Source: Blautia glucerasea
GTDB taxonomy: Bacteria > Bacillota > Clostridia > Lachnospirales > Lachnospiraceae
NCBI RefSeq assembly: GCF_020537505.1
Contig: NZ_JAJBMO010000009.1
Coordinates: 76,017 to 140,016, forward strand
Reading direction: 5' to 3'
Length of the DNA stretch: 64,000 nucleotides
Of the stretch, positions 1-8,165 are shown in pieces. The translations under genes were made by a program, and so were the position numbers. The notes under the pieces were generated by a model, which saw nothing but the letters and a program-made list of their open reading frames with translations, did no database searches and was not told the DNA's origin. How positions within the stretch are numbered: position 1 is the first letter of the stretch; each line of letters begins with the position of its first letter.

Positions 1-178
1 GGCAAGCGCAGCAGTATGGAGCGCTTCCGTAATGGTAAACCAGATCGGATATGTAATTTCCGGACTGGACGGAATGGATACAATTATAAGCTTTATTATT
101 TTCTGCAGTCTGGCAGTGGTTGGTATGATCCTTAACATCGTAGCTTCTTTCCTGCCAGTTGCCAAAGAGGCTGAGTAA
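1..178 (+). CDS. C-terminal end of a membrane transporter (partial)
   Basis: The reading frame is open from base 2 to the TAA at 176-178 and enters from beyond the left edge. The 58 visible residues contain two hydrophobic stretches separated by a short polar loop (GLDGMD) and end in the polar tail AKEAE. This is what the last two membrane helices of a sugar permease look like, most likely an MFS or GPH-type symporter. Too little is present to name a substrate. A hairpin at 201-228 lies just downstream. Confidence 0.55.
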   Translation, partial: ASAAVWSASVMVNQIGYVISGLDGMDTIISFIIFCSLAVVGMILNIVASFLPVAKEAE

Positions 179-200
179 TAGAATCGGCAAAATATCTTCT

Positions 201-228
201 GGAGACAGGCGCGTGGCGACCTGTTTCC
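201..228 (+). terminator. Hairpin downstream of the partial transporter
   Basis: GGAGACAGG at 201-209 pairs with CCTGTTTCC at 220-228 with one G-U pair. No clear U-run follows, so it is a weak terminator or an mRNA 3' end hairpin. Confidence 0.35.
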
Positions 229-311
229 GGGATGATAAAAGCTGGAAAAATGAACTACAGCAATTGCAAATATGTCCGGCATGATGTATTTGCCCAATGA
301 TTGTAAAAGGT

Positions 312-332
312 TAACTGCACGGCATGCAGTTA
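312..332 (+). promoter_or_regulatory. Hairpin just ahead of the repeat-protein RBS
   Basis: TAACTGCA (312-319) and TGCAGTTA (325-332) are perfect inverted repeats with a 5-base loop, ending about 10 bases before the AGGAG ribosome binding site at 342-346. It could be an operator or a 5' mRNA stabilising hairpin. Which one cannot be told from sequence. Confidence 0.4.
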
Positions 333-354
333 CAATAGAAAAGGAGAAAAAATC

Positions 355-1488
355 ATGAAGAAAAAAGTTTTAGCACTTGTACTTGCAGCATCTATGGCAG
401 CATCCATGGCAACAAGCGTTTCTGTATTTGCAGAGGCAGCTACAGCAACTGTAGCAGATCTTCCGGCTGAGGCACAGTTCGAGCCGAACGCAGACTACGA
501 TGAGTATACAGTAGTAGAGTACACTATCGAAGATATCCAGGCAGATCTTGTATGCACAGTTTCCACAAACAAAGATCACACAGAATTTTATCTTGAGTGC
601 AACTTCTACGGCGATGACCAGATGACAAAGACAAAATACGACGGAAAAGAGTATACAGTAGAAGAAGACAAAACAGGCTTTATGAAAGGTGATACACCGG
701 CAATCCTTGACAAAGCTCTTGAGCAGAACATCTGGGTTCCGATTGGTGATGCAGCAGCATCTGATGATGCAAAAACTGACGACACAAAGGCTGATGACGC
801 TAAAGAAATCAAAGGCGTAACAGAGGATAAGCTTCCTGCAGAGCCAATGTTTGAGGCAAACAAAGACTATGACAAATGGACAGTAGTAGAGTATACTATC
901 GAAGACATTCAGGCAGATCTTGTATGCACTGTATCTGCAAAAGAAGATAACAGCGAATTCTATCTTGAGTGCAACTTCTACGGTGACGATCAGATGACAA
1001 AGACAAAATATGATGGAAAAGAGTACACAGTAGAAGAAGACAAAACAGGCTTTATGAAAGGTGATACACCGGCAATTCTTGACAAAGCAATTGAGCAGGA
1101 TCTGTGGGTATACTTTGACAATGGCGCTGACGATGCAGACGCAGCAGCTGCAGATGATGCAGCAACAGACGGAGCAACAGCTACAGCAGCAGACCTTCCT
1201 GCAGAGCCACAGTTCGAGCCAAACAAAGATTATGATGAGTATACAGTAGTAGAGTACACCATCGAAGACATCCAGGCTGATCTTGTTTGCACCGTATCTA
1301 CAAACAAAGATCATACAGAGTTCTATCTTGAGTGCAACTTCTATGGAGATGACCAGATGACAAAGACAACCTATGATGGAAAAGAGTACAAGGTAGAAGA
1401 GGATAAGACTGGTTTCATGAAGGGTGACACACCGGCAATCCTTGACAAAGCTCTTGAGCAGAACATCTGGGTTACAATTGAGAAATAA
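355..1488 (+). CDS. Secreted protein of three 89-residue acidic repeats
   Basis: This 377-residue protein has a Sec signal peptide (MKKK, then a hydrophobic core ending near SVSVFAEA). The rest is three near-identical repeats at residues 42-130, 166-254 and 287-375. They are joined by Ala/Asp/Thr-rich linkers. Each repeat reads roughly DYDEYTVVEYTIED, VCTVS, EFYLECNFYGDDQ, YDGKEYTVEED, TGFMKGDTPAILD and IWV. The family is not recognised. The alternating hydrophobic pattern suggests a small beta-rich domain. There is no LPXTG, TM tail or lipobox, so it is probably released or held non-covalently. ATG 355 has an AGGAG at 342-346. The gene at 15262-16095 encodes a diverged two-repeat relative. 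A terminator follows, so it is probably a single-gene transcript. Confidence 0.85.
   Translation: MKKKVLALVLAASMAASMATSVSVFAEAATATVADLPAEAQFEPNADYDEYTVVEYTIEDIQADLVCTVSTNKDHTEFYLECNFYGDDQMTKTKYDGKEYTVEEDKTGFMKGDTPAILDKALEQNIWVPIGDAAASDDAKTDDTKADDAKEIKGVTEDKLPAEPMFEANKDYDKWTVVEYTIEDIQADLVCTVSAKEDNSEFYLECNFYGDDQMTKTKYDGKEYTVEEDKTGFMKGDTPAILDKAIEQDLWVYFDNGADDADAAAADDAATDGATATAADLPAEPQFEPNKDYDEYTVVEYTIEDIQADLVCTVSTNKDHTEFYLECNFYGDDQMTKTTYDGKEYKVEEDKTGFMKGDTPAILDKALEQNIWVTIEK
478..1485 (+). repeat. Three in-gene DNA repeats of 267 bases
   Basis: The units at 478-744, 850-1116 and 1213-1479 encode the 89-residue repeats. They are almost identical at the DNA level, for example the shared run starting gatgaccagatgacaaag in each. 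This indicates recent duplication or gene conversion rather than ancient protein repeats. Confidence 0.85.
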
Positions 1489-1570
1489 GTGTTGACCATT
1501 TGGTAAAAAGATAAGCTTACACTTAAAAAATAATATACAGCATTTCGGCAATTGAGATGCTGCAGCGAGA

Positions 1571-1600
1571 AAGGTGCCTTTGCCATGGGGCACCTTTTTT
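1571..1600 (+). terminator. Rho-independent terminator
   Basis: AAGGTGCC (1571-1578) pairs with GGCACCTT (1589-1596), and a T-run follows to 1600. It ends the repeat-protein transcript before the response regulator gene. Confidence 0.85.
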
Positions 1601-1670
1601 GGTGACAAGATAGCTGCAAATATGATAAGATATATGGTAGTTACAAGCGATGATTTATGGGGGATTTGCT

Positions 1671-2384
1671 ATGCTTAGAGTGGCAGTTGCAGAAGATAAT
1701 CCGAAGGATCTGGAACGGATTTTAGGTTTTTTGAAGCGATATGGGGAAGATAGGAATGTACAGATAGAAGTTTCTGAGTACACAGATGGAAGTGAGCTTT
1801 TAGAGCAATATCGTCCCTGTTATGACGTAGTATTTCTGGATATTGAAATGCCTCAGCTGAATGGCATGAAGACAGCCGAGAAAATACGTGAAACTGATGA
1901 AGAAGTAATTCTGATTTTTATTACCAATATGGCGAAATATGCGATTCGGGGATATCGGGTACAGGCATTGGATTATGTGTTAAAACCGATGAAATATGAA
2001 GCCTTTGTAGTAAAAATGGATAAGGTAAAACGACTGGCAGAGAAGAAAAAAGATACCAGCATAACTATAAAAAGTGGTGTGGCAATCCATCGGCTTCGAG
2101 TTTCTAATATTCTGTATGTAGAGGTGGTGCAGCATTTGCTTATTTTCCATACAGAGGAGGGTGATTTTACCACAAGAGGCGTTTTAAGGGATGTAGAAGC
2201 TATATTGGAAGAAAATGGATTTTTTAAATGTAATAAATGCTATCTTGTAAATCTCCGTCATGTGCGAAGCGTATACGACGGAATGGCACTTGTGGGAAAC
2301 GACCAGCTACAGGTGAGCCGGGCAAGGAAGAAGGCTTTTGCTGAGGCTGTGGCAGATTATATTGGGAATATGCAGAGTATCTGA
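1671..2384 (+). CDS. LytTR-family response regulator
   Basis: This is a 237-residue two-component regulator. Residues 1-120 form a receiver domain with the acidic pair at E8-D9, phosphoacceptor D57 in FLDIEMP, and the switch/lysine region FITNMAKYAIRGYRVQALDYVLKP. Residues about 135-235 form a LytTR DNA-binding domain (VEVVQHLLIFHTEEGDFTTRG, CNKCYLVNL, VSRARKK). I chose ATG 1671 over the in-frame ATG at 1650. It has GGGGG at 1659-1663 seven bases upstream and gives the standard MLRVAVAEDN start. The kinase gene begins 11 bases after the stop, so the two are co-transcribed. It is a paralogue of the regulator at 27151-27861. Its target is unknown, but the membrane GH3 gene directly downstream of the pair is an obvious candidate. 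Confidence 0.9.
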   Translation: MLRVAVAEDNPKDLERILGFLKRYGEDRNVQIEVSEYTDGSELLEQYRPCYDVVFLDIEMPQLNGMKTAEKIRETDEEVILIFITNMAKYAIRGYRVQALDYVLKPMKYEAFVVKMDKVKRLAEKKKDTSITIKSGVAIHRLRVSNILYVEVVQHLLIFHTEEGDFTTRGVLRDVEAILEENGFFKCNKCYLVNLRHVRSVYDGMALVGNDQLQVSRARKKAFAEAVADYIGNMQSI

Positions 2385-2395
2385 AGGAGACGAAA

Positions 2396-3712
2396 ATGGA
2401 AAATTGGCTGCAGGGAATGGATGGATTTTCTTATTGTATGGAAATGCTGGCAGCGGCGTTTGGTTTCTTTATTTTTCTGAAAAAAAGAAATGGATTCTGG
2501 ATCAGAATGGTAATCAGTATAGGAATTCTATTCCTGGGAAGCCTGTTGATTTATCCATATTTTACAGATATTACTAATGTTTATAATTGGGTCTGGTTTA
2601 TTTTTATTTTTGGACTTATTATAGTTTTATGTTATTTTTGCTGTGATATTATGTGGAACGATGCAATTATGGCGGCTTCCTGTGGGGCACTCCTTCAACA
2701 TACAGCTTCCTCTTTGTTTATTGTTGTTTTTTACCGTGGAATCGTTCCGGAGTTCTCAGGAGTAAGATATTGGGGAATGTATTTATGTGTTTATCTTGCC
2801 GGAGTTGTTTTAATAGCACGGAGGCTGCCTGATGGAGGACATTATAATGTAAGCCGGGCAAATGCAGCAATTATGGCTGTTACAGTTCTTACAATTGTAT
2901 TGGTTTTAAGCTTATTAGTAAAAAGCACAACCATTGATGTAATTGGAACAGGAATTGCGAATAAGGAATATATCAAATTATTTCGCATCAATCAGATTTA
3001 TGCACTTGGAGCCTGTGTTATGGTTCTGGCATTGGAGACTATTTTGCAAAGGGAACTGCGTGTTCAGAAAGCCCTTTCTGAGAACAAAAATCTGTGGATT
3101 CAGCGTCAGCTGCAGTACGAAATGTCCCGTGAAAATATTGATATGATTACCCGAAAATGCCATGACATGAAGCACCAGATCGAGGCACTGATCCAGACGG
3201 AAAGCCACTCAGAAAGACGAAAATCTTTCATTGAAGATATGCAGGATATGATCGAAGTTTACGACAGTGACGTGCACACTGGAAATGAAGCGTTGGATAC
3301 AATCTTAATGGAAAAAGGACTTTACTGTAAGGTCCATCACATTGACTGGACCTGTGTGGCAGATGGAAAATTGCTGGAATTTATGGACGTAGTTGACCTT
3401 TTTACAGTCATGGGAAATGCCCTTGACAATGCAGTAGAAAGCGTAGAAAAACGCGGCGAAGACCAGTTCAAAAGCATTGGTGTACGAGTGTGGAAAAAAG
3501 ATTTTTTTGCTGTGATCCAGGTGGAAAACACCTTCGATGGCGAACTGAAATTGAAGGATGGACTGCCCCTTACCAGTAAAGCAGACAAAGAAAATCATGG
3601 AATCGGAATCCGCAGTATTAAGTCTATTGTGGAGAAATATCAGGGAACAGTCAGTGTTCGTGTACAGGACGGTAACTTTGTTTTAACCATTGTTTTACCG
3701 ATCATGTCATGA
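2396..3712 (+). CDS. GHKL sensor histidine kinase (LytTR partner)
   Basis: This is a 438-residue AgrC/ComD-like membrane kinase. The N-terminal half (about residues 10-220) has roughly six to seven hydrophobic helices. It is followed by a coiled dimerisation segment with phosphoacceptor H256 in CHDMKHQ. The ATPase domain has the N-box ALDNAVES and the G-box region NHGIGIRSIKSIVEKYQG, both typical of HATPase_c_5. The start has AAGGAG at 2384-2389. No peptide pheromone gene (AgrD-like) was found beside it, so the signal is unknown. A terminator overlapping the promoter of the GH3 gene follows. Confidence 0.9.
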   Translation: MENWLQGMDGFSYCMEMLAAAFGFFIFLKKRNGFWIRMVISIGILFLGSLLIYPYFTDITNVYNWVWFIFIFGLIIVLCYFCCDIMWNDAIMAASCGALLQHTASSLFIVVFYRGIVPEFSGVRYWGMYLCVYLAGVVLIARRLPDGGHYNVSRANAAIMAVTVLTIVLVLSLLVKSTTIDVIGTGIANKEYIKLFRINQIYALGACVMVLALETILQRELRVQKALSENKNLWIQRQLQYEMSRENIDMITRKCHDMKHQIEALIQTESHSERRKSFIEDMQDMIEVYDSDVHTGNEALDTILMEKGLYCKVHHIDWTCVADGKLLEFMDVVDLFTVMGNALDNAVESVEKRGEDQFKSIGVRVWKKDFFAVIQVENTFDGELKLKDGLPLTSKADKENHGIGIRSIKSIVEKYQGTVSVRVQDGNFVLTIVLPIMS

Positions 3713-3730
3713 AAATGACAGTTCATTCCA

Positions 3731-3756
3731 AAGCCCTTGCGAGGGCTTTTTCTTTT
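3731..3756 (+). terminator. Terminator after the two-component operon
   Basis: AAGCCCT (3731-3737) pairs with AGGGCTT (3742-3748), followed by TTTTCTTTT. The downstream promoter overlaps this hairpin. Confidence 0.75.
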
Positions 3757-3764
3757 GCTATAAT
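3737..3764 (+). promoter_or_regulatory. Promoter of the GH3 gene
   Basis: A -35-like TTGCGA (3737-3742), a 16-base spacer, and an extended -10 TGC-TATAAT (box 3759-3764). The -35 lies inside the terminator stem of the preceding operon. It leaves a leader of about 170 bases before ATG 3944. Confidence 0.6.
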
Positions 3765-3943
3765 GACTTCATAAGAACAGCAGAAATGGGAAATTATGTA
3801 TATGCCGGCATACAAAATCATATCATCTCTGGCTGTTAAAATTATAAGAATTGTGACTGTTTGTTATCTTTACAGTTGCAGCTAATCTAAGAATAAAATT
3901 AGATATTGGTTCAAGTATGAATAGTTTAGTAGGAGAGGAAAAC

Positions 3944-6817
3944 ATGGAGAAGAAAGCTAAAAAGCGAATGAGCAACAAAGCTTTTGCAGGAATCTGGGGA
4001 ACTGTTCTTGCAATCCTTCTGGTAGCAGTTCTGGTAGGTAACTATTTCGCAATGAAATACACCACTATTATTACCAGATCTTTAGGACACACAACAACAA
4101 AAGTTACCACAACAGGTGATGGCAGTGGCGACAATGAGTATTTCAAAAGTGACTACAGCAGCCACGACGAACTGGTAGATCATGAGACTGAATTCAGTAA
4201 ACAGCTGGTAGCTGAGGGTATCGTTCTTATGAGAAATCAGGACAATGTATTGCCTCTGGAAAGCGGCAAAAAGATCAGTCTTTTCGGAATTGGTTCTGCG
4301 AAATTTGTATACAGCGGACTTGGTTCCGGAGCAATCGATACCTCCAAAACAACCAGTCTGAAGGACGCTCTTGAAGCAGAAGGATTCCAGGTAAACCCGG
4401 ATCTGTACTCTGTATATGAGAAATCTGAGGCCCGCGTTGGCAAGGAGGAGGATCCTTCTACATACCTTGACTCTGTGGAAAAATCCATAAAAGAATACAA
4501 TGACGCAGCAATTGTAGTTATTTCTAGAAACGGTGCAGAGGCACAGGACCTTAGCGAAGATCAGCTGTCCCTTTCCGATGCGGAAATGTCACTTGTGAAG
4601 TATGCAAACGACAATTTTGACGACGTAATCGTTATGCTGAACACAGCAAATGCCATTGAAATGGGCTGGTCCGATTCCAGATTTTTCCCGAACATCAAGG
4701 CTTGTATGTGGGTTGGATATCCAGGACAGGAAGGAATTTCATCTATCGCAAAAGCGCTGACGGGAGAGGTAAATCCATCAGGACGTCTTGTAGATACCTA
4801 TGCATATGATTCCACGAGTGCACCTGCAACTCAGATCTTTGAGTACGGTGAGTGGACTAATACAAACAACGAAGAAAATGGGCCGAAAAATGCTTACACT
4901 GTTTACGGCGAGAGTATTTATATCGGCTATCGTTACTATGAAACACGTTATGAGGACACTGTTTTGGAACAGGGAAATGCGTCCACAGCAGACAATGAAT
5001 ACGACTATACAAAGCAGGTTCAGTACCCATTTGGATACGGAATTTCCTACACACAGTTTGATTACAGTGACTTCTCTCTGAAAGAAAACGGAGATAATTT
5101 CACGGCTCAGGTAACCGTTACAAATAACGGTGATGTAGCTGGAAAAGATGTGGTAGAGGTTTATTTCCAGTCTCCGTATACTGACTATGACAAAGAAAAT
5201 CTGGTAGAAAAATCAGCAGTTGAGCTCTGTGGATTTACAAAAACAGGCGAGATCCAGCCAGGGGAAAGCGAGACTGTAAGCGTTGATATTCCGAAGGAAA
5301 CTCTTCGTGCATATGATTACACAAATGCAAAAACATACATTGTAGATGATGGTACTTATTACTTTGCAATCGGTGACGACTGCCACCAGGCATTGAATAA
5401 CATTCTTGCTGCAAAGGGTTACACAACAAAAGACGGCATGGATGCTGACGGAGATGATTCCCTTGTTGGAACCTATGAGCAGAAGGAATTTGACAACACT
5501 ACTTATGCAAAAGATGCCACAACAGGAAACGAGATCACAAACCAGTTTGATTATGGAAATATCCAGACTTATGATGATTCCTATGTATATTTGACAAGAA
5601 ATGACTGGACTGGAACATGGCCGACTATCTATGGCGAGCCAAATGAAAAAGGCAGATACAATGCAGAGGCAACTGATGAATTTGTACAGTTAAGCCAGAA
5701 TAATATTTACCAGGATGACCCAGATGCAGAGATGCCGACAACAAATTCCGGCGACAACATTAACCTGATCACCATGCGTGGAAAAGATTATGATGACGAA
5801 GGATGGGATGCAATCCTTGACTGTCTGACTGTTGATGAAATGGTAGAAATGGTTCGTCTCGGCGGATGGCAGACCATGGCAATTGACAGCATCAGTAAGC
5901 CAATGTCCAGCGACCAGGATGGTCCTGCTGGTATTTCCGGTGAGCTGATTATGAGCGATGTAGACTGCATGGGATATCCGAATCAGGAGCTTCTGGCAGC
6001 TACATGGAACAAAGACCTGGCACTTGAATTTGGTAAATGTATTGGCGAGGACGGTCTTTCTGTAAACGTTCAGGGATGGTATGCACCTGGTGCCGGAACC
6101 CACAGAACACCGCTTGGCGGACGTAACTTTGAGTACTATTCAGAGGATACTTATCTTGCAGGATCTATGTGTGCAAATGAAGTTGCGGGTGCACAGAGCA
6201 AGGGAATGTACTGCTATCTGAAACATTTGGTACTGAACGACCAGGAGCAGAGACGTTATGGTATTTCTACATTTACCACTGAGCAGGCACTTCGTGAGCT
6301 TTATCTTGCACCATTTGAAATGGCTGTAAAAGATGCTGACTGCCACGGAATGATGGCCGCTTTTAACGGAATTGGTGGTATCTGGTGTGGCGCAAGCAAA
6401 GAGCTGATCACCAATGTTCTTGGAGGTGAGTGGGGATTCCATGGCATTATTGTAACCGATTATGCTTCTGCAAATGAAGGCTACATGTTCATCGATGCTG
6501 GCCTTCAGGCAGGTACCGACCTGTGGCTGAACACCGACTCCGATGTATACAAAATGGGCGATGTTTCTGATAATGCAACCATTGTCACAGCACTTAGAAA
6601 CGCTTCCCATGATATCCTCTACACCGTTGTAAACAGCTCCGCCATGAACGGAATCGATGAAAATGTAGTGGTCAAAAAAGTACTTCCATTGTGGCAGTAC
6701 TGGCTGATCGCATTCGATGTTGTGATGGCTGTGGTCATTATTGGCTGTGGGCTTCTGGTGATCAGAAGATGCAGAAAGAATAGTGGAATTGAGATTGTGG
6801 TAGAAGAAAATAAATAA
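3944..6817 (+). CDS. Membrane-anchored GH3 beta-glycosidase with inverted domain order
   Basis: This 957-residue enzyme of glycoside hydrolase family 3 probably hydrolyses beta-linked oligosaccharides at the cell surface. An N-terminal TM helix (about residues 10-34) is followed by the (alpha/beta)6 GH3_C domain (about 60-330), an Fn3-like domain (about 375-455) and only then the GH3_N catalytic barrel (about 600-870). This is the reverse of the usual order. Seen motifs are DGPAG, KHLVLNDQEQRR (from K760) and VTDYAS with the predicted nucleophile D839. A second TM helix (about 915-940) and a basic tail end the protein, so both termini should face the cytoplasm. ATG 3944 was preferred over the upstream in-frame ATG at 3917 because AGGAGAGG (3931-3938) lies just before it. 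Substrate specificity cannot be read from sequence. Confidence 0.9.
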   Translation: MEKKAKKRMSNKAFAGIWGTVLAILLVAVLVGNYFAMKYTTIITRSLGHTTTKVTTTGDGSGDNEYFKSDYSSHDELVDHETEFSKQLVAEGIVLMRNQDNVLPLESGKKISLFGIGSAKFVYSGLGSGAIDTSKTTSLKDALEAEGFQVNPDLYSVYEKSEARVGKEEDPSTYLDSVEKSIKEYNDAAIVVISRNGAEAQDLSEDQLSLSDAEMSLVKYANDNFDDVIVMLNTANAIEMGWSDSRFFPNIKACMWVGYPGQEGISSIAKALTGEVNPSGRLVDTYAYDSTSAPATQIFEYGEWTNTNNEENGPKNAYTVYGESIYIGYRYYETRYEDTVLEQGNASTADNEYDYTKQVQYPFGYGISYTQFDYSDFSLKENGDNFTAQVTVTNNGDVAGKDVVEVYFQSPYTDYDKENLVEKSAVELCGFTKTGEIQPGESETVSVDIPKETLRAYDYTNAKTYIVDDGTYYFAIGDDCHQALNNILAAKGYTTKDGMDADGDDSLVGTYEQKEFDNTTYAKDATTGNEITNQFDYGNIQTYDDSYVYLTRNDWTGTWPTIYGEPNEKGRYNAEATDEFVQLSQNNIYQDDPDAEMPTTNSGDNINLITMRGKDYDDEGWDAILDCLTVDEMVEMVRLGGWQTMAIDSISKPMSSDQDGPAGISGELIMSDVDCMGYPNQELLAATWNKDLALEFGKCIGEDGLSVNVQGWYAPGAGTHRTPLGGRNFEYYSEDTYLAGSMCANEVAGAQSKGMYCYLKHLVLNDQEQRRYGISTFTTEQALRELYLAPFEMAVKDADCHGMMAAFNGIGGIWCGASKELITNVLGGEWGFHGIIVTDYASANEGYMFIDAGLQAGTDLWLNTDSDVYKMGDVSDNATIVTALRNASHDILYTVVNSSAMNGIDENVVVKKVLPLWQYWLIAFDVVMAVVIIGCGLLVIRRCRKNSGIEIVVEENK

Positions 6818-6827
6818 TGTGAAATGG

Positions 6828-6866
6828 AAAGGGGCTGTCCTATGTTTTCAGGACAGCCCCTTTTAA
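6828..6866. terminator. Bidirectional terminator between GH3 and lacI-type genes
   Basis: GGGGCTGTCC (6831-6840) and GGACAGCCCC (6851-6860) form a perfect 10-bp stem with A-run and T-run flanks, so it can terminate both convergent genes. Confidence 0.85.
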
Positions 6867-6886
6867 TAATATACGATAGCAATAAG

Positions 6887-7912
6887 TTAACTGGTAGTAT
6901 TCCGGCGAATCAGCACCGGAGTGATCTGTTTGTGAATTGGCTTTTCCAGTGGCTTAGGCGCTCGCTTTTTTTGCTCTTCCATCTGCTGCACCAGAAGCTC
7001 CATGGCAGTCTGTGCAATAACATCAATTTGCTGACCGACAGTTGTGATCGGAAGGATTGATTCACTGGCAATTGGAGAATTATCAAAACCTATAATTTCG
7101 TAAGTAGGTGGTAATTTACCATATTTCTGGAAAATTAAATTGAGAAACATATTGGCATAGGTATCATTCGCGAGAAAGATACCTTTTTTTTGATTCGGAT
7201 ACTTTTCTTCAATTCTTGTAAAGATACGTCTTATCACATTTAAAATCTCTTGATAAGAATTGCCGCTTACGCTTAGATCAATGTCATAAGGAACCTGATA
7301 TTCTTTACATGTTTCCTCAAATGCACGTATACGATCATAAGCCGGGACTGTTTTTTCAACATTGGCATTGATATGAATCAATATATCACATTTATCACGA
7401 ATTAACAGGGAGGTAGCCTGAAGGGAACCCATATAATTGTCAGTGGTAATGCTGCTGATATATTCTGCCTCTCGCTCAATGGCAATGACAGGAATCTGAT
7501 AGGAAGCCAGCTTTTTGGATGACAGTGTATGGCTTAAAACAATAAGCCCCTCAATCTGATAGGAAAGAAGCTCTTCAATATACTGTTGTTCCTCTTCGGC
7601 ACCGTGTTCACTGGAAAAAACAAGAAATTTGTAATGGTAGTTACTATAGCTTGAAAGAAGCTGTGTCAGCATTTCAGAGTAGTAATGCAAGTAGAGATTT
7701 GGAATAATAATTCCGATAAACTCACTTTTACCATTTGCCAGAACTTTTGCAAGTTTATTTTTTTTATAGCCAAGGGTATCAAGGGCCTGTGAAATCTTTT
7801 CCTGATTTTCAAGCGTAAGAGAATCGGGATGATTGAAATACCGTGATATTGTAGTTTTTGAAAAATGAGTATATTCTGCAATATCTGCAAATGTCACCTG
7901 TTTTTTTGCCAT
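6887..7912 (-). CDS. LacI-family repressor of the fructan operon
   Basis: This is a 341-residue LacI/GalR regulator. The N-terminal helix-turn-helix reads VTFADIAEYTHFSKTTISRYF with the hinge helix near KNKLAKVLANG. A periplasmic-binding-protein-like effector domain follows. ATG 7912 has AAGGAG on the minus strand about 10 bases upstream. It is divergent from the ABC-GH32 operon, whose promoter is flanked by LacI-type palindromes, so it most likely represses that operon. The effector is presumably a fructose-containing sugar or its phosphate; this is inferred from the GH32 gene only. Confidence 0.9.
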   Translation of the reverse strand: MAKKQVTFADIAEYTHFSKTTISRYFNHPDSLTLENQEKISQALDTLGYKKNKLAKVLANGKSEFIGIIIPNLYLHYYSEMLTQLLSSYSNYHYKFLVFSSEHGAEEEQQYIEELLSYQIEGLIVLSHTLSSKKLASYQIPVIAIEREAEYISSITTDNYMGSLQATSLLIRDKCDILIHINANVEKTVPAYDRIRAFEETCKEYQVPYDIDLSVSGNSYQEILNVIRRIFTRIEEKYPNQKKGIFLANDTYANMFLNLIFQKYGKLPPTYEIIGFDNSPIASESILPITTVGQQIDVIAQTAMELLVQQMEEQKKRAPKPLEKPIHKQITPVLIRRNTTS

Positions 7913-7989
7913 AAAAATTTAATCTCCTTATAAATAAATGAGAATAATATTGGGGAATCTTTTAATTACTGGGATTATATTATTTTTTT

Positions 7990-8018
7990 AGTATAGCAAT
8001 TATTTAAAAAAAAGGCAA
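7990..8018 (-). promoter_or_regulatory. Promoter of the LacI-type gene
   Basis: Read on the minus strand: -35 TTGCCT (8018-8013), a 17-base spacer, -10 TATACT (7995-7990). Confidence 0.65.
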
Positions 8019-8037
8019 TGATAAAATAACCGATTAC

Positions 8038-8049
8038 GTAACCGGTTAT
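8038..8049. promoter_or_regulatory. Upstream LacI-type operator O1
   Basis: GTAACCGGTTAT is a near-perfect palindrome of the TAACCGGTTA type. It sits between the lacI-type promoter and the -35 box of the operon promoter. A second half-site-like AACCGATTACG adjoins it on the left. Confidence 0.7.
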
Positions 8050-8066
8050 TTTAGCTTGAAAAAGTG

Positions 8067-8095
8067 TTGACATATGAACTTGGATGTAGTAACAT
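8067..8095 (+). promoter_or_regulatory. Promoter of the ABC-GH32 operon
   Basis: A consensus -35 TTGACA (8067-8072), a 17-base spacer and -10 TAACAT (8090-8095). Transcription should start near 8102, immediately before the second operator. Confidence 0.8.
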
Positions 8096-8104
8096 TGAGC
8101 CATA

Positions 8105-8128
8105 AAGTAACCGGTTACTTAACCGGTT
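8105..8128. promoter_or_regulatory. Downstream LacI-type operator O2
   Basis: AAGTAACCGGTTACTT (8105-8120) is a perfect 16-base palindrome. It is followed at once by another AACCGGTT (8121-8128). It covers the predicted transcription start, a classic position for repression. Together with O1 (about 70 bases apart) it would allow DNA looping. Confidence 0.8.
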
Positions 8129-8165
8129 CCAAGAACGGAAAAGGAAAGGAATGGAGGAGAAGTGC

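Noticed and set aside
478..1479. CRISPR-like array
   Set aside because: The repeat units are 267 bases, in-frame and coding, with variable linkers; no cas genes are present. No CRISPR array was found anywhere in the window.
370..1608. Long antisense frame (412 codons, Cys-rich) over the repeat gene
   Set aside because: It mirrors the repetitive GAN/ACA codon pattern of the sense gene, has no RBS and repeats in step with the sense repeats.
3833..3877. LytTR operator repeats upstream of the GH3 gene
   Set aside because: CTGTT-type elements occur at 3833, 3857 and 3873, but spacing is irregular and they do not fit the LytTR consensus.
2385..3916. AgrD-like pheromone gene beside the LytTR/GHKL pairs
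   Set aside because: No short frame with an RBS and the amphipathic-Cys-acidic tail pattern was found near either pair (also checked 26954-27150).
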